Positions 45,080-51,969 of a stretch of 51,969 nt of DNA are shown here, piece by piece. Made by a program: the position numbers and the translations under genes. The stretch is from Bryobacterales bacterium (GTDB taxonomy: Bacteria > Acidobacteriota > Terriglobia > Bryobacterales > Bryobacteraceae). Within the stretch, counting starts at the first letter, position 1. Each line of letters begins with the position of its first letter. Below the pieces are notes generated by a model. It searched no databases. It saw only the letters and a program-made list of their open reading frames with translations, and had not been told where the DNA came from. The stretch spans positions 17,969 to 69,937 of the forward strand of contig PMYB01000198.1 in the NCBI GenBank assembly GCA_003170915.1, in the 5' to 3' direction.

Positions 45080-45846
45080 GGCTTCTTCTCCCTGGACGGG
45101 GGATTGGCGGCGGCCACATCGGCCCAGGTCTTGACGCCGTCCGCGCCGACGTGCGGGGCGGACCAGTGCGGGGTGTAGAGCAATTGCGCGGCGACGGCGG
45201 GGGCGGGGTGGCGGTCCCAGCGGACCTTGTGGTAGGCGAAGTACTTGACCACGAAGTGCGCCATGTGGGTGAAGGGGATGTAAGCCGCCAGCAGCGCCGC
45301 CAGGGCCACGCCGACGGCCGCGAGGGGCGGCGCCGGATGGAACGTGAGAACGGCCCACCAGACCGAGGCCGGAGGCGCGCCTTCGAGCGCGAACGCCGCC
45401 AGCGGCACTCCCGCCGCCGCAATGAACCAGCCCAGGTTGAAGAGGTCTGCCGGGCTGGTGTAGGGCTTGAGGGCGGGGTCGAACAGGCGCGCGGCGAGCA
45501 GCGCGCAGGCGCCCGCCAGCAGCAGAACCAGGCCCGCGAGCGCGGCGGCCTCGGTGAACCGCTCGACGCGGGCCGGCAGCGACGCCACCGCCAGCGCGCA
45601 CAGGTAGATTCCCATGTGGAACGGGTAGGTGCGGAACCACAGGCTCCGGTTGTGCCGGCATACCCCGCGCAGCAGCAGGATTTCCGCCAGGGTATAGCGG
45701 ATCTGACCCGCCGCTCCGGGTGGAATCGGGTAGAGTTCCCAGCGCAGCGGGACGGGAGTGCGGGCGTACTTCGCCGCGCGGAATGCGCTGCCGGCCAGGA
45801 AGACGGCGCCGGCGAGGTAGGCGAGACAGGAGAGCAGCATGGTCAT
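45076..45846 (-). CDS. dsrM: Second DsrM-like cytochrome b subunit
   Basis: 256 residues from the ATG at 45846 (ATGA overlap with dsrN, and GAGGAA about 6 bases upstream). NarI-like helices: SCLAYLAGAVFLAGSAFRAAKYARTPVP, then FRTYPFHMGIYLCALAVASL, FHPAPPLAAVGVALAALLAAYIPFTHMAHFVVKYFAYH. His in YPFHMGIY and FTHMAHF could bind heme b. Shorter than the other DsrM. Paired with the next gene by overlap. Confidence 0.88.
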   Translation of the reverse strand: MTMLLSCLAYLAGAVFLAGSAFRAAKYARTPVPLRWELYPIPPGAAGQIRYTLAEILLLRGVCRHNRSLWFRTYPFHMGIYLCALAVASLPARVERFTEAAALAGLVLLLAGACALLAARLFDPALKPYTSPADLFNLGWFIAAAGVPLAAFALEGAPPASVWWAVLTFHPAPPLAAVGVALAALLAAYIPFTHMAHFVVKYFAYHKVRWDRHPAPAVAAQLLYTPHWSAPHVGADGVKTWADVAAANPPSREKKP

Positions 45847-47204
45847 GGCCATTTCCTCGCCGCCCGCACGAGCGCGGAGGCCCACTCGGGCGTCCCGGTG
45901 GCGTGCAGGTGCGTGTAGCCCGCCCAGATGTTGCCGACGATCACGCCGTCCCGGCCATGGTAGCAGCCGATGCCACGCAGGACGGCACAGGCGGTCTCGG
46001 GCCGCTGGCCCTCGGCGATGCGCGAGTAGTGGAACTCGTGGCCGCGGAGTTCGGTTCCCAGCGGCAAAAAGGGGTTGGGGCGGTCTACCCGGAGGGTGGT
46101 GTACCCGTGGCCCTGCGGGCGAGCGAGCACTTCCACCTCGAAGGGCAGCACACCGGCCATGGGCCAGCGGTCGCCGCGCCATTGGATGGTGCGCGAGAGC
46201 GCCATCAACCCGCCGCATTCGGCCCATATCGGCATGCCGGCGGCGGCCGCGGCTCGGATGCCGCCGAGCAGCTCGGTGTTGGCGGCGAGCACGGATGCGT
46301 GCGTCTCCGGGAACCCGCCGCCGATGTAGAGGGCGTCGAGGCCGCCGGGCAGAGCGTTGGGGAGGAGCGAAGAAACCGGGACTAATTCAGCGCCGGCCGC
46401 TTCGAGGGCCTCGAGGTTCTCGGGGTAATAGAAGCTGAAGGCGCGATCGCGCAGGTAGGCGATGCGCACGCGCGCGGTGGCGGGCGCGATGGTGATCCCG
46501 GCCGGAAGGGCGAGCGGTGGAACATCGGCGGCGATGTTCCAGATGGCCGCAAAGTCCAGGCGGCCTTCGGCGAACGCCATGATCTCGCGCTCGAGTTCCG
46601 CGATGCCGGCGCACTCGAGGGGAGTGACGAGGCCGAGGTGGCGAGCGGGCAGGAGGTTCTTGTCGGCCCTCGGCAGCGCGCCCAGAACCGGAATGGCGCA
46701 GACCTCTTGGATGGCCTCCCGCAGCACGGCGGCGTGCCGCTCACCGGCGATGCGGTTGAGGACGACGCCTGCTATGCGCAACTCCGGGTCGAGCATACGG
46801 CACCCCAGAACGGATGCCGCGGCCGTGCGGGTGACCTTCGCCGCGTTGACCACGAGGATGACAGGGGCCGCCAGGGCGCGGGCCAGGGCGGCGGTGCTGT
46901 GGGTGCCGCGCGCGTCCACGCCGTCGTAGAGGCCGCGGTTGCCTTCGATGAGGTTCAAGCCTACGGGATCGGCGTGGCGCGCGAAGGAGTCGGCGACGCC
47001 ATCGAATCCCATGAGGAAGGTATCGAGGTTGCGCGCGGGGCGCCCGCAGGCCCAGCCGAGCCAGGCGGGGTCGATGTAATCGGGGCCTTTCTTGAAGGCG
47101 CGGACGGGGATGCCGGCGCGGCGGGCGAGGAGAATGACGGCGAGCGAAACCAGCGTCTTACCGGAATCGCCGGCGAGGCCGGCGACGACGACGCGCGGGC
47201 TATT
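45843..47204 (-). CDS. dsrN: DsrN, CbiA-type siroheme amidotransferase
   Basis: About 453 residues. P-loop near the N-terminus (AGLAGDSGKTLVS at about 47180), then GRPARNLDTFLMG and NLIEGNRGLYDG as in cobyrinate a,c-diamide synthase. The glutaminase half has the catalytic Cys in WAECGGLMAL and ends in HEFHYS with the His. In sulfite reducers DsrN amidates siroheme. The 5' end is unclear: the frame is open from 47276 with no ATG, GTG, TTG or CTG before the P-loop; 47204 is an approximate start only. Overlaps dsrM-like by 4 bases. Confidence 0.85.
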   Translation of the reverse strand, partial: NSPRVVVAGLAGDSGKTLVSLAVILLARRAGIPVRAFKKGPDYIDPAWLGWACGRPARNLDTFLMGFDGVADSFARHADPVGLNLIEGNRGLYDGVDARGTHSTAALARALAAPVILVVNAAKVTRTAAASVLGCRMLDPELRIAGVVLNRIAGERHAAVLREAIQEVCAIPVLGALPRADKNLLPARHLGLVTPLECAGIAELEREIMAFAEGRLDFAAIWNIAADVPPLALPAGITIAPATARVRIAYLRDRAFSFYYPENLEALEAAGAELVPVSSLLPNALPGGLDALYIGGGFPETHASVLAANTELLGGIRAAAAAGMPIWAECGGLMALSRTIQWRGDRWPMAGVLPFEVEVLARPQGHGYTTLRVDRPNPFLPLGTELRGHEFHYSRIAEGQRPETACAVLRGIGCYHGRDGVIVGNIWAGYTHLHATGTPEWASALVRAARKWP

Positions 47205-47451
47205 GCGGCTCGCCGGATTGGGGAAGCTGGATATAGGACCCGCCCAGATAGCTATAGATGCAGCGTCCGGAATCGATCAGAATGCGGATCGCCTGGCGGC
47301 AATCGTCCTTGCCGCAGTGGGCCTCGCCGTGGCGGGCGATCATGGCCTTGGTGAGGTCGCCCGGCTTGAGATTGCGCTTGCCGGCGCACTCCGCAACCAT
47401 GTTGAACATGTCGTCGGCGAGGGTTTCAATGGATATGTTCGGAATGGGCAC
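47200..47451 (-). CDS. Small winged-helix-like protein upstream of dsrN
   Basis: 83 residues from the GTG at 47451, directly after GGAGG; that spacing is too short for a good start, so a later one is possible. Helical first part (IETLADDMFNMVAECAGK), a second helix near DLTKAMIARHG, then DCRQAIRILIDSGRCIYSYLGGSYIQL, like the recognition helix and wing of a winged-helix fold. Length and fold shape recall DsrD (about 78 residues, winged helix), but the sequence itself is not clearly DsrD. Its last codons overlap the dsrN frame, and a +1 shift at CCCC (near 47224) would fuse the two. Confidence 0.6.
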   Translation of the reverse strand: MPIPNISIETLADDMFNMVAECAGKRNLKPGDLTKAMIARHGEAHCGKDDCRQAIRILIDSGRCIYSYLGGSYIQLPQSGEPQ

Positions 47452-47496
47452 CTCCGGGAGAGTTCATTCTAACAGGCGGCGATTGGAGGCATGGGA

Positions 47497-47769
47497 TCAG
47501 CGGTCCAACTCGCCGGCCATGAGGTTATCGACATAGCACCAGATCCAGGCCTCGCCTGGTTCGATGGAGCGGACCAGAGGATGTTTGGTCGCGTGGAAAT
47601 GCCTGGTGGCGTGCTTGTTCCTGGAGGAGTCACAACATCCTACATGTCCGCACGACAAACAGAGCCGGAGGTGCACCCAGGTGTCGCCGGTTTTGAGGCA
47701 CTCCTCACACCCCTTCTTGGCCGTGTGGGTGATCTTGATCTGGTCGAGATGCCGGAAGGGTTCAGGCAT
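47497..47769 (-). CDS. UBP-type zinc-finger protein
   Basis: 90 residues from the ATG at 47769, preceded by GGGAGA; longer reading to 47814 has no such signal. Zinc ligands in the UBP order: CEECLKTG, WVHLRLCLSCGHVGCCDSS, HATRHFHATKHPLV. In eukaryotes this fold binds the free C-terminus of ubiquitin; bacterial free-standing copies are common and of unknown role. It ends 45 bases before the winged-helix gene, so it may share the dsr transcript. Confidence 0.9.
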   Translation of the reverse strand: MPEPFRHLDQIKITHTAKKGCEECLKTGDTWVHLRLCLSCGHVGCCDSSRNKHATRHFHATKHPLVRSIEPGEAWIWCYVDNLMAGELDR

Positions 47770-47786
47770 GTTCAGGTCTCCCAGGT

Positions 47787-48674
47787 TCAAATCTCCAATG
47801 TCGCGCGGTCCCATTTGGCCAGCCGCGCTCCCGCATCATACGTGCTTTCCAAGAACTCGTATAGAGTTTCCTCCGGCGACTGCGCACGGCGGACGTCGTC
47901 GTACATCAGAATGAACTCAGAGAGATCGGTGTTCCAACTGGCGGCAGCGGGGCGTACGGGCTGTGTTTCCATGCCGGGAGGTTGCGGCACAGTGTACGAG
48001 TAGAATGCCGGATTGTCCACGGCGCCGCCGCCAGGCCAAAAGCCGGCGCTCGAAACCTCGTGCGAATAGGCCGGGCCGCTGATAACGCCTTTGCGCGGCG
48101 GCGCGGGGCGCCCGGAAAAGCGCGTGCATGCCAGGTCGAAACTGCCCCAGAAGAAGTGAACGGGACTGCATTTGCCCGTAAACCTGGCGCGGAACCGTTG
48201 GAGCACCTTGGCACTGGAGACAAGAATATGCCACAGACGATTGGCGTACTGGGGGTCGTAAGAGCCATTGGCGTAGTCGCGGTCGAAGGGAACGGCGTCC
48301 GCGACCTCCTGGGGCATGAGATTGATTTCGACGGCGATGCCCAGGGATGCCAGAGCCTCGAATATGCCGCTGTAGAAGTTGGCGACCGACTCGGCCTGCA
48401 ATGGCCGCGACGCGCGGGGACCTTGGCTGGTGGAGATGTCTACCGCATGCTTCTCGAAGTCGAACTGGATCTCGAAGACGCCCGGCGGGTAGGGCACTGG
48501 TCCCGTGGTCAGCCCACGGGAGTTGACATATAGGGCGACGTGCCACCAATGATTCATGGGCGGGGAGAGCGCCATGCGGACCTTGCCGACGATCTGCGTC
48601 CACATGTGAAGGGTGCGGCAGGTCGTCCGCCATTGGTCCAGGGGCAAAGGTGGCCAGCTCTCCGAGTGACTCAT
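47787..48674 (-). CDS. DUF5996 family protein
   Basis: 295 residues with the family's striking conserved phrases: TLHMWTQIVGKVRMALSPPMNHWWHVALYV, GLTTGPVPYPPGVFEIQFDFEKH, and SPVHFFWGSFDLACTRFSGR. These Trp/His-rich motifs define DUF5996, which has no established activity. It is the first gene of the minus-strand unit that continues into the UBP gene and the dsr genes. Divergent from egtB. Confidence 0.9.
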   Translation of the reverse strand: MSHSESWPPLPLDQWRTTCRTLHMWTQIVGKVRMALSPPMNHWWHVALYVNSRGLTTGPVPYPPGVFEIQFDFEKHAVDISTSQGPRASRPLQAESVANFYSGIFEALASLGIAVEINLMPQEVADAVPFDRDYANGSYDPQYANRLWHILVSSAKVLQRFRARFTGKCSPVHFFWGSFDLACTRFSGRPAPPRKGVISGPAYSHEVSSAGFWPGGGAVDNPAFYSYTVPQPPGMETQPVRPAAASWNTDLSEFILMYDDVRRAQSPEETLYEFLESTYDAGARLAKWDRATLEI

Positions 48675-48692
48675 ACTCTCTGTTGAAGCCAG

Positions 48693-48722
48693 TTTACCTC
48701 AAGAGCAGTGGTCTGGTATATA
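48693..48722 (+). promoter_or_regulatory. Putative egtB promoter
   Basis: TTTACC (48693-48698), 18 bases, TATATA (48717-48722) with an extended -10 TGG immediately upstream; TATACT follows two bases later. It lies 40 bases ahead of the egtB ATG at 48762. Weak -35, so moderate support only. Confidence 0.4.
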
Positions 48723-48761
48723 CTGATTGAAAACTGGGATGCGTCGAGAGGGGGTTCCAAA

Positions 48762-50039
48762 ATGATGGCAACACGGGCGGCGGCGAGCAACCGCCGGAAG
48801 TTGGTATCGCGGCTGATGGAGGCCCGCGTGGAGACGGACGCGCTCTTCGGGATGGTCCAGCCCGAGGCGATGTACGACCGGCCGATTGCGGAGCGGCATC
48901 GCATCGTCTTCTATGCCGGCCATCTGGAGGCATTCGATTGGAACCTGCTGAGCGGCGCTTGCGGGGTGGAGAGCTTCCGCCCGGACTTGAATCGGCTCTT
49001 CGCGTTCGGCATCGACCCGGTGGGAGGGGGTCTGCCGACGGATCGGCCACGGGACTGGCCGCGCATACAGGACGTGGACGATTATCGGAACCGCGTGCGC
49101 CAGGCTCTGGACCGGACGCTCGAGACCGCGCCTGTGCCGGATGAGGGCGAGGTGTCGTTCGGACACCTGGTCAATATCGCGATCGAGCACCGGTTGATGC
49201 ACGCCGAGACCCTGGCCTACATGGTTCATCAGATGCCATTCGAGCGGAAGAGGGGCGAAGGGGCGCGGCGGGTAATCGAGGCCGGTCCATTTAAGCCAGA
49301 GTGTGTGCGAGTTCCAGCGGGCCATACTACGTTGGGACTAAGCCGCGAATCGGAGTCGTTCGGCTGGGACAACGAGTTTGAGGCCCACAGCGTCGATGTC
49401 CCGGAGTTTGCGATCGACAGATACAAGGTCACGAACGGTCAGTTTCTCGAGTTTCTCGAGGCGGGAGGCTACCACGAGCGCGCACTCTGGGCGGCGGCCG
49501 ACTGGGAGTGGAAGAGCGCGCAGGGGATCTCACATCCGGTGTTCTGGGTGAGGCGCGGCGATGGGTGGGCATACCGGTCGATGTTCGATGAGATACCGCT
49601 GCCGTTGGACTGGCCGGTATATGCCAGTCACGCGGAAGCGAGCGCGTACGCGCGGTGGGTGGGGAAGGCTCTGCCTACAGAGGCGCAGTGGCACAGGGCG
49701 GCGCACGGCACCGAGGAAGGCCCGTATCCGCCTTCGGACGCATGGGACCCGGCGCCGGTGAACGCGTGCGCGCCGGGCGTGAGCGCGTTTGGCGTGGTCG
49801 GGCCGATCGGCAACGGATGGGAGTGGACGGCGACAGAGTTCGCGCCGTTCCCCGGATTCAGGCCCTTCGCGTGCTACCCCGGGTACTCGGCGCAGTTTTT
49901 CGACGGCCAGCACTACGTTCTGAAAGGCGGAAGCGTGCGGACCTCCGGGTGCATGCTGCGCCGCAGTTTCCGCAATTGGTTTCAGCCCCGGTATCAATAC
50001 GTCTACGCGGGGTTCCGCTGCGCGAGCGATGCGGACTGA
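48762..50039 (+). CDS. egtB: EgtB, hercynine sulfoxide synthase-type nonheme iron enzyme
   Basis: 425 residues from the ATG at 48762 (GAGAGGGGG upstream). The N-terminal DinB-like domain holds the three-His iron site: His in FYAGHLEAFDWNLL and HxxxHxE in IEHRLMHAETLAY. The C-terminal formylglycine-generating-enzyme-like domain shows GNGWEWTATEF, GGSVRTSG, RSFRNWFQP and YAGFRCA. It couples hercynine to a thiol (gamma-glutamylcysteine or cysteine) using O2. An acidobacterial EgtB (Chloracidobacterium) uses cysteine directly; which donor is used here is not visible. No egtA/egtC/egtE adjacent. Confidence 0.88.
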   Translation: MMATRAAASNRRKLVSRLMEARVETDALFGMVQPEAMYDRPIAERHRIVFYAGHLEAFDWNLLSGACGVESFRPDLNRLFAFGIDPVGGGLPTDRPRDWPRIQDVDDYRNRVRQALDRTLETAPVPDEGEVSFGHLVNIAIEHRLMHAETLAYMVHQMPFERKRGEGARRVIEAGPFKPECVRVPAGHTTLGLSRESESFGWDNEFEAHSVDVPEFAIDRYKVTNGQFLEFLEAGGYHERALWAAADWEWKSAQGISHPVFWVRRGDGWAYRSMFDEIPLPLDWPVYASHAEASAYARWVGKALPTEAQWHRAAHGTEEGPYPPSDAWDPAPVNACAPGVSAFGVVGPIGNGWEWTATEFAPFPGFRPFACYPGYSAQFFDGQHYVLKGGSVRTSGCMLRRSFRNWFQPRYQYVYAGFRCASDAD

Positions 50040-50053
50040 AGGAGAAATTCGAG

Positions 50054-51025
50054 ATGGCCCCATGCGTGAACGTTTCGATCGACCCCGCGGCGCAGTTCGT
50101 CTCGGATGTACGCGCGGGGCTGTGCAAGAAGGGGCAGAAAGAACTTCCGTCCAAGTACCTGTACGACCCGCTGGGATTCGCGCTATTCGAAGCGATCACC
50201 CTGCTTCCGGAGTATGGGCTGACTCGCGCGGATGAACGGCTGCTGCGCCGGCATGCAAAGGAGATGGTGGGGCACGTACCGAGTCCGGCGCTGGTGTCCG
50301 AACTGGGAAGCGGCAGCGGAAGAAAGACGCGCTGGATTCTGAGTGCGTTGTGCGAGTGCGAGCCAGTAGCCTATTACCCGATCGAGCTCTCGCGAGCGGC
50401 GCTGGATACTTGCGAGTCCGAACTGGGGGACGTGGGATGCGTCAGCATCGTGGGGGTGGAGCGGGAGTACCTGGACGGGCTGCGCGAGGTGGCGGCGCTG
50501 CGGGGGGATGGAGCAGGCCTGCTGGTGTTGTTTCTGGGCAGCACGATCGGCAATTTCGATGCGGGGGCGGATGCCCGTTTTCTGAGCGAGGTGCGAAGCG
50601 TTCTGGCGCCGGGCGATGGGCTTCTGCTGGGCACCGATCTGTTGAAGAAGCCAGAGCGGATGTTGGAGGCTTACGACGACCCGCTAGGGGTGACGGCGGC
50701 GTTCAACCTGAACCTGCTGGGGCGGATCAACCGGGAACTGGACGGCGAGTTCGATCTTCGGCAATTCGAGCACGCCGCCCGGTTCAACGAGGCGACTTCG
50801 AGTATCGAGATGCATCTACGGTCGAAGAGGCGGCAGGTAGTGCATGTCCGGCGAGGCGGCTTCGCAGCGACGTTCGCGGCGGGCGAAACCATCTGGACGG
50901 AGAGCAGCCACAAGTACACTCGGCGAGAGATCGCGGAACTGGCTGTTGCGTGCGGCTTTCGCGTGGAGGCCCAGTGGGTGGACGATGAGTGGCCGTTCGC
51001 GGAGAATCTGTGGGTGGCGGTGTGA
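50054..51025 (+). CDS. egtD: EgtD, L-histidine N-alpha-methyltransferase
   Basis: 323 residues from the ATG at 50054, 15 bases after egtB. Family motifs: KYLYDPLGFALFEAITLLPEYGLTRAD, SAM motif LVSELGSGSGRKTR, LVLFLGSTIGNFDAGADARFL, and TESSHKYTRREIAELA at the C-terminus. It trimethylates histidine to hercynine, the substrate of EgtB. With egtB this is the minimal pair for ergothioneine; a terminal lyase would be elsewhere. Confidence 0.92.
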   Translation: MAPCVNVSIDPAAQFVSDVRAGLCKKGQKELPSKYLYDPLGFALFEAITLLPEYGLTRADERLLRRHAKEMVGHVPSPALVSELGSGSGRKTRWILSALCECEPVAYYPIELSRAALDTCESELGDVGCVSIVGVEREYLDGLREVAALRGDGAGLLVLFLGSTIGNFDAGADARFLSEVRSVLAPGDGLLLGTDLLKKPERMLEAYDDPLGVTAAFNLNLLGRINRELDGEFDLRQFEHAARFNEATSSIEMHLRSKRRQVVHVRRGGFAATFAAGETIWTESSHKYTRREIAELAVACGFRVEAQWVDDEWPFAENLWVAV

Positions 51026-51036
51026 TCCGGGACGCG

Positions 51037-51054
51037 GCAGGCAGGAGTGCCTGC
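51037..51054. repeat. Short palindrome between convergent genes
   Basis: GCAGGC (51037-51042), loop AGGAGT, GCCTGC (51049-51054): a perfect 6-bp stem lying between the egtD stop and the convergent GH130 stop. The GGCAGGAGTGCCTGC pattern resembles short dispersed elements in Acidobacteriota (from memory). It could act as a bidirectional terminator, but there is no T-run. Confidence 0.4.
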
Positions 51055-51055
51055 G

Positions 51056-51964
51056 CTACTTTGCGGGTCTGGAGTGATCCAGGCATAGCGCTACCAGGTC
51101 GGAGATGTTCGCTTCGCCTGCGCACATGACTGTGTCGGCGCCGCCCCAGTAGATTTTGACGGTTCCGTCTGGCTCCGGGACGGCGCCACAGGTGAAGACT
51201 ACGTTGTGGACATAGCCGGTGATTTCCCAGGGATCTTCGGGCTGCAAGATCCACGAATCGCCGACTCCGATGACCTTGGTGGGGCTCCGCAGGTCATGCA
51301 GAGCGACCCCCAAGCGGTAGACCGATCCGGCCATGGTCTGGAAGACGCCGTGATAGATGGAAAGCCATCCCTGGTCCGTCTTGATGGGCGGCGCGCCTGG
51401 ACCAATCTTCATTTCGTCCCAGTGATAGGGTTCGGGCCGCATGATGAGTTGGGACTCGCCCCAAAAACGCAGATCGGGAGAATAGGAAATCCAGATGGAC
51501 CAGGGGGCGATTTCGGAATGGGGACGGTCGAGGCGGGCATAGAGCCCATCAAACTTCTCGGGGAAGATCACTACATTGCGATAGTCGGCCTCGGTGATGA
51601 GAGAGAATCTTTCCACGCGGGTGAAGTCCTTGGTCTTGGCGAGGGCAATGCGGACGCCATTGCGCGAGTAGGCGCTGTAGGTGATGAGGTACTCGCCATC
51701 CAACAGGGTCACGCGGGGGTCTTCGACGCCGAACTCTTCATATGCGCCAGAAGGGGTGAGAAAGGGCTGGGGATCGGCGGTGAAGTGGAATCCGTCGGGG
51801 CTGCGGGCCAGACCGATGATGGACCGGCCGGTGCGGAGATGGGAACGGAACAGCATGATGTATTGGTTCGCATGCTTCACCACGGCTGCGTTGTGGACGG
51901 TTTCCACGGGGTAGGGGATATCGGCTTTGGTGAGGATGGGATTGTGAGCGTATCGTCTGATCAT
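51056..51964 (-). CDS. GH130-family mannosyl-oligosaccharide phosphorylase
   Basis: 302 residues, complete in the window. A five-bladed propeller pattern with family features: NPILTKADIPYPVETVHNAAVV, FGVEDPRVT, WGESQLIMRPEPYHWDEMKIGPGAPPIKT and VVFTCGAVPEPDGTVKIYWGGADT. GH130 enzymes phosphorolyse beta-1,4-mannosidic bonds; some act on N-glycan core mannose. The Asp of EDPR is the usual acid. Convergent with egtD. Substrate not predictable. Confidence 0.88.
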   Translation of the reverse strand: MIRRYAHNPILTKADIPYPVETVHNAAVVKHANQYIMLFRSHLRTGRSIIGLARSPDGFHFTADPQPFLTPSGAYEEFGVEDPRVTLLDGEYLITYSAYSRNGVRIALAKTKDFTRVERFSLITEADYRNVVIFPEKFDGLYARLDRPHSEIAPWSIWISYSPDLRFWGESQLIMRPEPYHWDEMKIGPGAPPIKTDQGWLSIYHGVFQTMAGSVYRLGVALHDLRSPTKVIGVGDSWILQPEDPWEITGYVHNVVFTCGAVPEPDGTVKIYWGGADTVMCAGEANISDLVALCLDHSRPAK

Positions 51965-51969
51965 CGGTT

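Noticed and set aside
47200-47451. Naming the winged-helix gene dsrD outright
   Set aside because: Only size and fold outline match; the residues typical of DsrD are not seen.

Overview
This window looks like a chromosomal segment of an uncultured, GC-rich Acidobacteriota bacterium (Bryobacterales/Solibacter-like; inferred from gene content and base composition, not from a marker search). Nothing in it looks like phage or plasmid. Its centrepiece is a dissimilatory sulfite reductase (dsr) locus on the minus strand, about 34.5-47.5 kb.

Layout. 1-11.4 kb, minus strand: a partial secreted protein, a DUF697-like protein, a decayed hydrolase remnant, a Tat-exported Fe-S aldo/keto reductase, then a tightly packed run (SDR, LysE-type exporter, MenG/UbiE methyltransferase, a giant CPBP protease-like membrane protein, an MFS transporter, a PD-(D/E)XK-like nuclease). 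11.4-13.2 kb, plus strand: a small accessory patch with hicBA and a TIR-domain protein. 13.4-22.8 kb, plus strand: cell-wall and housekeeping genes (lytic transglycosylase, NIPSNAP protein, Cys-rich ferredoxin, M1 aminopeptidase, DUF4139 protein) ending with a higBA toxin-antitoxin pair. 23-30.3 kb, minus strand: the classical ffh-rpsP-khpA-rimM-trmD-rplS-rnhB operon extended by three overlapping membrane-protein genes. 30.4-31.6 kb: small nucleic-acid-binding genes and a frameshifted DUF4440-type gene. 31.6-34.5 kb: two sugar-nucleotide epimerases and a glycosyltransferase, translationally coupled to the end of the dsr operon.

The dsr locus in order of transcription (47.5 to 34.5 kb): a small winged-helix-like protein, a CbiA-type amidotransferase (DsrN), a second DsrM/DsrK pair, then (after a plus-strand lipocalin-like gene) dsrA, dsrB, a shortened DsrL-like flavoprotein, dsrC, dsrM, dsrK, dsrJ, dsrO and dsrP. 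DsrAB would interconvert sulfite and DsrC-bound trisulfide, DsrN would amidate siroheme, and DsrMKJOP would connect DsrC thiol/disulfide chemistry to the quinone pool. MenG, encoded 25 kb away, is a late menaquinone enzyme. No dsrEFH, sat, apr, qmo or canonical dsrD is present here.

The strongest oddity is the DsrL-like protein. It keeps the N-terminal Fe-S region, the first FAD-binding motif and the C-terminal ferredoxin clusters, but the whole NAD(P)H-binding domain is missing. Just downstream of the missing segment, codons 214-226 consist of two perfect back-to-back hairpins sharing the same four-base loop, a structure resembling a dispersed palindromic repeat. A second oddity is that dsrN has no canonical start codon ahead of its P-loop and may be joined to the upstream winged-helix gene by a +1 shift at a CCCC run. 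Downstream, on the plus strand, lies an egtB-egtD ergothioneine pair, and a GH130 mannoside phosphorylase closes the window.
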